Positions 1 through 5,623 of a stretch of DNA of 5,914 nucleotides are shown piece after piece. A program made the translations under genes and the position numbers. The first letter of the stretch is position 1; every line of letters begins with the position of its first letter. The notes under the pieces are model-generated. The model was not told the DNA's origin. It did not search any database and saw nothing but the letters and a program-made list of their open reading frames with translations. The DNA is from Alphaproteobacteria bacterium (GTDB taxonomy: Bacteria; Pseudomonadota; Alphaproteobacteria; Micavibrionales; Micavibrionaceae): contig JAUICS010000100.1 of NCBI GenBank assembly GCA_030427765.1, positions 1 through 5,914 of the forward strand. Direction: 5' to 3'.

Positions 1-129
1 CAATTGCGGCAATGAAATGCTCAGTTCCTCAATATCCAGAATATCGGAATCGGATATACCCTCGTAGGTTTCGTCAACCAACCCGAGTAAATCATAAATA
101 TCGCTATCCGTATGTATATTCGTTTTCAT
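1..129 (-). CDS. Acidic protein of unknown function (N-terminal 43 residues, runs off left edge)
   Basis: I do not recognise this gene. It reads from an ATG at 129 with no stop to the left edge, giving 43 residues that begin MKTNIHTDSDIYDLLGLVDE. The visible part is strongly acidic (11 Asp/Glu against one Lys and no Arg) and shows no signal peptide or membrane segment, so a cytoplasmic protein is the simplest reading. It starts 9 nt after the TGA of the BatA-like gene. An AGG (minus strand of 135-137) sits 5 nt before the ATG, so it looks like the next gene of the same operon. It does not resemble the start of a MoxR ATPase or a DUF58 protein, the partners usually expected beside such genes. 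The coding call rests on the tight spacing, the Shine-Dalgarno match and the uninterrupted frame. Confidence 0.6.
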   Translation of the reverse strand, partial: MKTNIHTDSDIYDLLGLVDETYEGISDSDILDIEELSISLPQL

Positions 130-138
130 CTTTACCTA

Positions 139-2124
139 TCAACCTGTTCCCGGTTCAGGGCCATCCCGTCCTGAATTTGCACGCAGACTTAATTTGCCAT
201 CCTGCCGACTTCGTACCGCCAAATCGGCCATAAGTGCTGTGATTGCGAGGACGAGCAATAACGTCGCATAGTTATTATTGTCATCATCCTGTTTGTATGA
301 TGTCACCACAACACCGCCGGGAATATCTTCCAGCGGTTCCAAATTCGGCACCACATTGGAAATGTTGTAGGCAAGACGCGTTGTTTCATCGCCGTAATAT
401 CCGGGAGGATGAACGGCATCCATTTTTCCGGTGCTGAGAACCTCGGATGTTAATGCCTGCACATCACGTGATGCGGTTGTCAGACGTCCACGTGCATCCA
501 GTGTCGTCATCGGCGGCAGTGATTTGTTGAGTTGGTCTTGTTGTACAAGCCCCTGGCTATGTGACACAACGGCGCGCATCATTTTTAGGAATAATTCACC
601 GGATAGCGGCAGGTTGGACCATTCCATATTGGCGGTTGTGTGAACCAGAATGACCCAGCCGTCGCCCTGTTTCTTTGCGGTGACAAGCGGCGTACCATCA
701 TCCATGCGTGCCCATATGTGATCGTCAAGATCGGCACTTGGCTGTGGCAATACAAGCTGTTTTACGCGAACGTTATCCGGAATTGCTAAACCATGGAATG
801 GCGACGATGCTTCAAAGTCCGCAATTTTTCCCTGACCACTTCCGGCGAGTGAACCGGCCGTTGATTTTTGTCCCTGACGCAGTTCAACCGGAACCAGATT
901 ATCATTCGGGTTCGCGGCCAGACGCGGACCGGCAAAACGTAGCAATGTGCCGCCTTTTTCAACCCATTCTTTAAGCTGCGTTCTTTCACCTTCAAGAAGA
1001 GATACTTCATCTGTTGCAACTATAACCGATAGCGGCAATTTCATAATGGCTTCAATTGACCCGCGGTGCAGGTCGGTAAATGGCTCAACCGCCTGCTGCA
1101 CAAAATTTGCGCCGTCACGCAGAGGTTCCGTGGACCCTGTATCGATTACGCCAACGGAACGGATTTGCCAGTTTTCATCCAGAAGTAGTGTTGCACCTGC
1201 CGTGTCTTCGCCATTAATGCTGACACGTGCCAATTCCTTACGCAGTTCCGGCGGTATATTAAAGGTCACTTGTGTTTCTGTCTCGCCATCTGCAAATACA
1301 GCTTCGCCCTGAACAAGCGGACGACCGGCCTCATTACTCGCGGTAAGCGTGAGTGTTTCTTCGCCGCTTCCGGATGGACGTTGAACCTTCACAATCATTT
1401 TACCGTCAGCATTGTCGACAAGGGATAACAGGTGCGGCTGCGTTACGCCATCACCTTGGAATATTGTCACCGGTCCCATGTCCTGCAATGTTTGCAAGAA
1501 TGCGGTTCCGTCACCGGCCAAACCGTTACTTAACCAAAACACGGACGGTGTCTGTTGCATGCCGGATCGAAGATCGCGCAAAGCGGTGATACGGGCATCG
1601 CGATTGACCGGCCATGGTTTTGGTTCCAGCTCCATCAACACGCTGCGGGCCTCGCTAACATCCATGATTGAAAATGTCTGGTCATCGCCCGGTGCAGCGG
1701 TAGCGGTCGGAACAATCACAACCTGACGGCCTTGTGATTCGGCGGCGTTCAGAAGTAATTCAATCTGGCGTTTACGGGCATCCCAGTTTGCGGCGGATGC
1801 CCACCCGTTATCAACCGTAATGACAAGTGGTCCGGTTGTATTGGCGCCGTACTGGTTATGATTGATTTGCGGGTCCGCACCGGCAATGGCAACACCCATA
1901 ATGGCGCTAAGGCATAGCGCCTTTTGCCATTTCGGCATGGTAAGCGGTTTTTGATGTTTCGCCAGTGCCTCGAACATCAGACGGAAGCCCGGGAAAGAAA
2001 TTTTTGTTGGTTTTGGCGGTATCGAAGATAACAACCACCATAGCATAGGTAATGATGCACCTGCGGCACCAAGAAGCATTGGGGCAAATCCAGCACCAAA
2101 ATCAACAGGTCCTACGCCGAACAT
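139..2124 (-). CDS. BatA-like membrane protein with vWA-like and GATase-like domains, lacking DUF4159
   Basis: Seen from the ATG at 2124, the protein has 661 residues. Residues 12-50 match the BatA-type N-terminal module: a hydrophobic segment ending in LWWLL, then a basic PPKPTKISFPGFRL loop. A second membrane segment lies at about 67-83. A vWA-like domain follows (about 99-225), with a degenerate metal site: DNGWA at 105-109 and LSNG where TDG is usual. A GATase-like domain covers about 325-520 (EWVEKGG at 386-392, FAGPRLA at 397-403) with no nucleophile cysteine visible. A final membrane helix lies at about 619-637, before a short polar tail. From family knowledge the bulk should be periplasmic. 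Many alphaproteobacterial relatives continue into a DUF4159 domain; this one stops, and DUF4159 is encoded separately at 4792-5604. The ATG has no good Shine-Dalgarno sequence. The frame is open upstream to 2214, and an ATT at 2184 would add a signal-like segment (681 residues). Molecular function is unknown; a role in envelope assembly or stress together with MoxR partners is inference. Confidence 0.88.
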   Translation of the reverse strand: MFGVGPVDFGAGFAPMLLGAAGASLPMLWWLLSSIPPKPTKISFPGFRLMFEALAKHQKPLTMPKWQKALCLSAIMGVAIAGADPQINHNQYGANTTGPLVITVDNGWASAANWDARKRQIELLLNAAESQGRQVVIVPTATAAPGDDQTFSIMDVSEARSVLMELEPKPWPVNRDARITALRDLRSGMQQTPSVFWLSNGLAGDGTAFLQTLQDMGPVTIFQGDGVTQPHLLSLVDNADGKMIVKVQRPSGSGEETLTLTASNEAGRPLVQGEAVFADGETETQVTFNIPPELRKELARVSINGEDTAGATLLLDENWQIRSVGVIDTGSTEPLRDGANFVQQAVEPFTDLHRGSIEAIMKLPLSVIVATDEVSLLEGERTQLKEWVEKGGTLLRFAGPRLAANPNDNLVPVELRQGQKSTAGSLAGSGQGKIADFEASSPFHGLAIPDNVRVKQLVLPQPSADLDDHIWARMDDGTPLVTAKKQGDGWVILVHTTANMEWSNLPLSGELFLKMMRAVVSHSQGLVQQDQLNKSLPPMTTLDARGRLTTASRDVQALTSEVLSTGKMDAVHPPGYYGDETTRLAYNISNVVPNLEPLEDIPGGVVVTSYKQDDDNNNYATLLLVLAITALMADLAVRSRQDGKLSLRANSGRDGPEPGTG

Positions 2125-2190
2125 CCCTGCAAGATATCCGGATACTCCAAGTACGGCGGCTGCAAATAAATACCTTATTTTAATTGTTCG

Positions 2191-2196
2191 TCCCCT
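2191..2196 (-). promoter_or_regulatory. Ribosome binding site pointing to an ATT start for the BatA-like gene
   Basis: The minus strand reads AGGGGA here, followed by the 6-nt spacer CGAACA and then ATT AAA ATA AGG TAT from 2184. This is ideal spacing for initiation at ATT. The ATG at 2124 has only a GGAG about 20 nt away and a GCAGGG touching it. Starting at 2184 adds 20 residues, KIRYLFAAAVLGVSGYLAG after the initiator, which look like an export signal. ATT starts are rare (infC is the known case), so this site may be an authentic rare start or a mutated or misread ATG. Confidence 0.5.
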
Positions 2197-2223
2197 TAAC
2201 GGTTTCTTATGTTGTTACGTTTT

Positions 2224-2595
2224 TTAAGATGGCGCGGGTACAACGTCCGGTCCTGTTTTATCGGCCTTGATGTCTGCACCATCGTTATCGTCACTTTCGC
2301 CGTCATTGTCGCGGCCAAGTGCTTTTTTAATCTTTCGGTGATCACCGTCACGTGACCATCCCCATGCCAGTAATCCACCAACCAGTAATGCGCCAAGCCA
2401 GCCCGGAATTAATGGATCTTGATCAACGCCTTTTAATGACCGTGCATCACGGTTAATGATACCCATCCAATTGATACCGCCGCGTTCTGCGCCTGCATTG
2501 GCATCTAGTGTACGGACATCAGGAACCCATACCTGTCCATCGCCATTGACAACACGTACAACGGTTCCACCCGTTTTGGCGGAGATAGGTTGCAT
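2224..2595 (-). CDS. Detached C-terminal segment of the vWA/GATase-like protein (membrane anchor and acidic tail)
   Basis: The ORF has 123 residues from the ATG at 2595. It lies in the same frame as the 668-residue gene upstream, separated only by that gene's TAA and four codons (T E T I). Its content is what I recall as the conserved end of the alphaproteobacterial vWA/GATase-like family: TGGTVVRV (residues 8-15), then a WMGI motif (43-46), then PLIPGWLGALL leading a single membrane helix (about 62-81) that ends in SRDG. After this comes a charged tail (85-123), basic first, then Asp-rich, and probably cytoplasmic. No Shine-Dalgarno sequence precedes the ATG, so independent initiation looks weak. 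Translation by reinitiation 12 nt after the stop, or by readthrough, is possible. The next gene begins 100 nt downstream at its ATG, or about 40 nt downstream if ATT is used. The best reading is one gene broken by a nonsense codon, not a separate small gene. Confidence 0.7.
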   Translation of the reverse strand: MQPISAKTGGTVVRVVNGDGQVWVPDVRTLDANAGAERGGINWMGIINRDARSLKGVDQDPLIPGWLGALLVGGLLAWGWSRDGDHRKIKKALGRDNDGESDDNDGADIKADKTGPDVVPAPS

Positions 2596-2607
2596 AATCG
2601 TTTCTGT

Positions 2608-4614
2608 TTAAATGACATCGGCCAGTTCTTTGGTCTGATTTAATCCGACACTTATATTCCGTGTGAATATGTTTTCGCCGCTGCCTTGTGTAACGGAATA
2701 AATACCTTCCTTATCGTAAGGGTAGGTGATTTGCCAGACGCCCGGTGATACCTGCTCGGTAAACTCAACCGTTTCTGTCTGGCCATCGGGACGACGAATT
2801 TCAATAGCGGCCGGTTTTTCCTCCGACATTGTCTGGCGACGAATAATCAGTTCTGAATTACCAGTCGCAGATAAAAATAATGCTTCTTCTTCAAGTTCTG
2901 GACTTTTCATGAGCCAGTGTGATGTTCTGCGCAGCAATTGTGCGTCCGGCCCGCCACCTTCAAAGCCGGCTCCCCATAACGGGAAACTATCCGACATCAA
3001 CATGGCAACGCGGCCTTCACCCTTGTTATCGACAACAAGCAGCGGTTTTCCATCAGGTGTTTGTAATAATGTTCGGCCGGAAGTCACCTCACCGCTGACG
3101 GCTCGTGTCCATGGACCCCATGTTGGTTCGGCCCCATCACCAAGACCATTTAATCCGCGTATGACGGGATGACGGCCACCAAGATCGGTTGCAGATGGCT
3201 TGAAAATTTCTTCGGTCACACGTCCGTTCGGTCTGACCGGAAGTATAGACCCGATTGGCGTAGTATGCAGGCTACGTGAACCTGCATATTCCGGCCCGGC
3301 CACGACAAGAAGCGAACCGCCTTTTTCAACATAGTCGGCAATGCCTTTCAGATAGCGCGCGGGCAGTGTGTTGAAATCTTCATAATGATCAAACACGATC
3401 AAATCGAATTTCTCCAATGCTTGTCCAAATACTTCATGTAGCGGTACACGTGTCAGGGCGAGTTCCTTGCGTGGTGTATCATCAAAATCTTCACTCAGGC
3501 GCATGGACATAAAATGAATAACGTTACTATCCGGATCGGATTGGTAGAAATCACGAAGTTCGCGCACACTACCGTTAATTTTTCCTGAGATCATAAGAAC
3601 GTTAAGATCCTCACGTACGCCATCGATTTTGACAACAATACGGTTGTTGACGTCGGTGATTTCACCATCCAGGGCTTCGGCTTCAACGGTAATAATATTG
3701 CTGCCTGGATTGGCAATTGTAATTTGTGTTTCTATAACTTCACCCGGCACGGCTTTAATTGTATGTGCGCCTTCCGCGCCGCCCGAAATGCGGACACTTA
3801 TCGGTTCACCAGATTGTGCGCCGGTGCCTTTATCATCAACCTTGAAACGTATGGTATGTTTTTCCCCGACCAGACCGAAACGTGGTGAGGCGATCAATTC
3901 GGCAACGCGGTCTTTTTCATCCGGTTGTCCGATAATGAGTGTATGAATGGGGACATCGTTTCCGAATGGTGACAGGTCCGGAACATCATGAATTTGCCCA
4001 TCGGTTAGAACAATAATGCCGCCAAGGTGATCAGGATTAAGGTTATCAACCTTGCCTAAGGCTTCGAATATTTTTGAACCGCCATTTGCACCATCAAGTG
4101 TTCCGTCAACCGGCACAAAACGAACGTTTATATTTGGAATTTTACCAAATTGCTCCTGCAATTGACGTTTAACCTGCTCTCTTATGGTCGCACGGTCGGT
4201 GATACTATTACTGGCTGTTTCATCGACCATCACAACAATTTCGGATGGAAGCTGGTCATAATTTTCTTTTAGGATTTCCGGATTGGCAATCATCAGTGCC
4301 ATCAATCCGCCGGCCACGGCATAAGGTGCGGCAACTTTCAATTTACGGCGATAGGCATAAAGGGCAAATAATAATGCAAGACCGCCAAGCCCGCCGCCGA
4401 TTAATGCGCCGGTGGATGTATTAAATGGTGCGCCGGGATTAAATGTAATGGATGTATCGGTAACGCGTTTGGCGGGATCAACAAGTTCAACACGGCCAGC
4501 ATTTTCGGGTTCCAAATTTGGTTGTTGCGCATGGGATTCGTCAGCCGAAAAGACCTGAAATGCTAGTGCGGCTGGAATAGTCAGTTTCGCTATGCTGGAG
4601 AGCCTAGATAGCAA
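2608..4614 (-). CDS. vWA and GATase-like periplasmic membrane protein, cut short by an in-frame TAA
   Basis: The start is a TTG at 4614, supported by AGGGA 7 nt upstream. The product has 668 residues. A signal peptide (about 1-29, cleavage suggested after SHA) is followed by two membrane segments (about 68-88 and 94-110) joined by a short basic YRRKLK loop. A vWA domain covers about 123-235, with a MIDAS-like DETAS at 131-135 and LTDG at 203-206. An Ig-like beta stretch covers about 240-333. A GATase-like domain begins near 337 and includes EKGGSLLVVAGPEY at 430-443; no catalytic Cys is apparent, so it is probably not an amidotransferase. A C-terminal beta-rich part ends at ELADVI. Relatives, as I recall them, continue past this point through a TGG motif to a last membrane helix; here that portion is the ORF at 2224-2595, behind an in-frame TAA. 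As terminated, the protein loses its C-terminal anchor. It is the first gene of the minus-strand operon. The vWA domain suggests protein-protein contacts, and BatA/BatB-like systems work with MoxR ATPases; its exact role is unknown. Confidence 0.88.
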   Translation of the reverse strand: MLSRLSSIAKLTIPAALAFQVFSADESHAQQPNLEPENAGRVELVDPAKRVTDTSITFNPGAPFNTSTGALIGGGLGGLALLFALYAYRRKLKVAAPYAVAGGLMALMIANPEILKENYDQLPSEIVVMVDETASNSITDRATIREQVKRQLQEQFGKIPNINVRFVPVDGTLDGANGGSKIFEALGKVDNLNPDHLGGIIVLTDGQIHDVPDLSPFGNDVPIHTLIIGQPDEKDRVAELIASPRFGLVGEKHTIRFKVDDKGTGAQSGEPISVRISGGAEGAHTIKAVPGEVIETQITIANPGSNIITVEAEALDGEITDVNNRIVVKIDGVREDLNVLMISGKINGSVRELRDFYQSDPDSNVIHFMSMRLSEDFDDTPRKELALTRVPLHEVFGQALEKFDLIVFDHYEDFNTLPARYLKGIADYVEKGGSLLVVAGPEYAGSRSLHTTPIGSILPVRPNGRVTEEIFKPSATDLGGRHPVIRGLNGLGDGAEPTWGPWTRAVSGEVTSGRTLLQTPDGKPLLVVDNKGEGRVAMLMSDSFPLWGAGFEGGGPDAQLLRRTSHWLMKSPELEEEALFLSATGNSELIIRRQTMSEEKPAAIEIRRPDGQTETVEFTEQVSPGVWQITYPYDKEGIYSVTQGSGENIFTRNISVGLNQTKELADVI

Positions 4615-4621
4615 CTTTAAA

Positions 4622-4626
4622 TCCCT
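4622..4626 (-). promoter_or_regulatory. Ribosome binding site deciding the TTG start of the vWA/GATase-like gene
   Basis: The minus strand reads AGGGA, then a 7-nt spacer (TTTAAAG), then TTG at 4614. The residues that follow form a good signal peptide (MLSRLSSIAKLTIPAALAF), and no upstream ATG in this frame is needed. This supports a TTG start. Confidence 0.7.
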
Positions 4627-4640
4627 GTTCGTTTTATGTT
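4622..4640 (-). repeat. Leader repeat, minus-strand copy
   Basis: Read on the minus strand this is AACATAAAACGAACAGGGA. It matches the plus-strand copy at 4771-4790 over its whole length except for one inserted G. The two copies face away from each other, each lying just upstream of a gene, so the divergent genes share the same 5' leader. It contains the Shine-Dalgarno sequence of the vWA/GATase-like gene. Confidence 0.75.
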
Positions 4641-4661
4641 TATTATTCTTATTTTTTATAA

Positions 4662-4690
4662 TCTGTAGAATTTAAAGAGAACGCTGTCAA
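4662..4690 (-). promoter_or_regulatory. Predicted sigma-70-type promoter of the minus-strand operon
   Basis: On the minus strand there is a perfect -35 TTGACA (4690-4685), a 17-nt spacer, and a weak -10 TACAGA (4667-4662) followed by an AT-rich stretch. Transcription would start about 35-40 nt before the TTG start codon. The strong -35 and exact spacing support it; the -10 is only a partial match. Confidence 0.45.
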
Positions 4691-4718
4691 GAAAATTACC
4701 GACTCGATGTCTGTTTTA

Positions 4719-4746
4719 TTGACTAATACCCGTCATTATGTATTTA
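4719..4746 (+). promoter_or_regulatory. Predicted promoter of the DUF4159 gene
   Basis: A -35-like TTGACT (4719-4724) is followed after 16 nt by TATTTA (4741-4746), within the AT-rich run TATTTATA. The -10 is weak. If this is right, transcription begins near 4755. The ATG at 4738 would then be untranscribed, which favours the start at 4792. The element lies back to back with the minus-strand promoter, the two -35 boxes being 28 nt apart. Confidence 0.35.
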
Positions 4747-4770
4747 TACGTAATAAACATAAAAACGAAG

Positions 4771-4790
4771 AACATAAGAACGAACAGGGA
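4771..4790 (+). repeat. Leader repeat, plus-strand copy
   Basis: The sequence AACATAAGAACGAACAGGGA lies directly before the ATG at 4792. It is the inverted partner of 4622-4640. Just upstream, AATAAACATAAAA at 4752-4764 again resembles the flank of the minus-strand copy (AATAAACATAAAA). This could be an operator, a conserved translation leader, or an old duplication. Confidence 0.75.
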
Positions 4791-4791
4791 C

Positions 4792-5604
4792 ATGGAACGG
4801 AATAAGCGCAATTCGCCGCGCCGATCACTCGGGCGTAAATCTTTAACTATGTTTGTTGGTGCCGCATTATCATCTTTAATGTTGGCGTTCGCACCTGCCG
4901 CGCTCGGTCAAACACCGGACCCGGTTGAGCGCGCACAGGTCCTTCGTTATATGAACGGAACATATCTTGCCTACGTCAATTCGGGGACGGAACGCATTAA
5001 CCGCGACAGTGAACGGGGATTAACGGCACTGCAGGCTGCGTTAACGGATAAAACGTCTCTCGACCCTAACGCGGAAATTGTATCAATTGATCTGGATAGT
5101 GACACGTTGTTACCTTTCAAATTTTTATACTGGCCTGTGACCGATGATGATCCTGTTTTATCGAAACGTGCGCAGGAAAAGGTGCAGGCATTTATCGACG
5201 ACGGTAATGTAATTATGTTTGACGTACGCAGCACGAAACCGAATTTGCTTGAGGTTGTATCGCGCGTTCTTGGCGATGTAAACCTTGGTCCTTTAACGAC
5301 AATGCCAGGTGACCATTCATTGACATATACGTTCTATCGTACCGATGGACTGGCCGGTACATTTAATATCGACCCTATCTACATCCAGACACCTAATACG
5401 TCACGTTCCGAGGATGTGACATCCGTAATCATTGGTCGCCGTGATTGGGCAAAAGCATGGGCAGGACGCAGTATTGCGCCGAACAGCGAAGGGTTCAAAG
5501 CCGCATTGCGCGCAGGGATGCATGCGGTTTTATATGCCTACACCGGCAATTATCAAAAGGCAAAATTTGAAATGCGAGAAACGCTTGATAACGTAAAGCG
5601 GTAA
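4792..5604 (+). CDS. Exported stand-alone DUF4159 protein
   Basis: Taken from the ATG at 4792, the protein has 270 residues. A basic N-region (RRSLGRKS) and a hydrophobic stretch (20-37) form a signal peptide, with cleavage likely after ALG at 37-39, so the protein should be periplasmic. The rest matches DUF4159 as I know it: LRYMNGTYLAYVNSG (51-65), a TALQAALTDKTS segment (78-89), LYWPVTDD (112-119), FIDDGNVIMFDVRS (134-147), VIIGRRDWAKAWAG (212-225) and a final LYAYTGNYQ (247-255). DUF4159 has no established catalytic activity. It is usually the C-terminal domain of a BatA-like membrane protein in alphaproteobacteria, so this gene probably supplies in trans what the 139-2124 product lacks. 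An in-frame ATG at 4738 would add 18 residues but reads through the shared leader repeat and precedes the predicted transcription start. The AGGGA before 4792 is only 1 nt from the ATG, so the exact start is uncertain. The next gene follows after 19 nt. Confidence 0.88.
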   Translation: MERNKRNSPRRSLGRKSLTMFVGAALSSLMLAFAPAALGQTPDPVERAQVLRYMNGTYLAYVNSGTERINRDSERGLTALQAALTDKTSLDPNAEIVSIDLDSDTLLPFKFLYWPVTDDDPVLSKRAQEKVQAFIDDGNVIMFDVRSTKPNLLEVVSRVLGDVNLGPLTTMPGDHSLTYTFYRTDGLAGTFNIDPIYIQTPNTSRSEDVTSVIIGRRDWAKAWAGRSIAPNSEGFKAALRAGMHAVLYAYTGNYQKAKFEMRETLDNVKR

Positions 5605-5611
5605 ATGATTG

Positions 5612-5616
5612 AAAGG
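5612..5616 (+). promoter_or_regulatory. Ribosome binding site of the histidine-rich protein gene
   Basis: AAAGG is followed by 7 nt and then ATG at 5624. An in-frame GTG at 5621 is also possible but sits too close. The ATG at 5619 is out of use because it is followed at once by TGA. Confidence 0.6.
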
Positions 5617-5623
5617 CCATGTG

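Noticed and set aside
947..1312. 121-residue ORF on the plus strand
   Set aside because: It is antisense to the BatA-like gene, which has clear domain structure across this stretch. The Ser/Arg-rich translation is typical of a mirror frame.
2130..2184. Resemblance of GYLAGMFGVG to the glycine-rich motif of TauE/SafE transporters
   Set aside because: Only a few residues match, and the following sequence is a clear BatA-type N-terminus, so no transporter domain is present.
2196..2396. 66-residue ORF on the minus strand
   Set aside because: It overlaps the C-terminal membrane segment ORF in another frame, and that segment matches a known family ending. The overlapping translation has no protein-like features.
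2593..2610. Stop codon reassignment (TAA read as an amino acid)
   Set aside because: TAA also ends the 123-residue segment and the DUF4159 gene at sensible family boundaries, so a general recoding of TAA is not supported.
2726..3172. 148-residue ORF on the plus strand
   Set aside because: It lies wholly inside the vWA/GATase-like gene on the other strand, has low-complexity Ser/Pro-rich content, no recognisable domain and no ribosome binding site context. It is a shadow frame.
4738..4791. Longer N-terminus for the DUF4159 protein from the ATG at 4738
   Set aside because: The added 18 residues translate the leader repeat that is noncoding in front of the divergent gene, there is no Shine-Dalgarno sequence, and the ATG precedes the likely transcription start.
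4971..5234. 87-residue ORF on the minus strand
   Set aside because: It is antisense to the well-supported DUF4159 gene and shows nothing recognisable.
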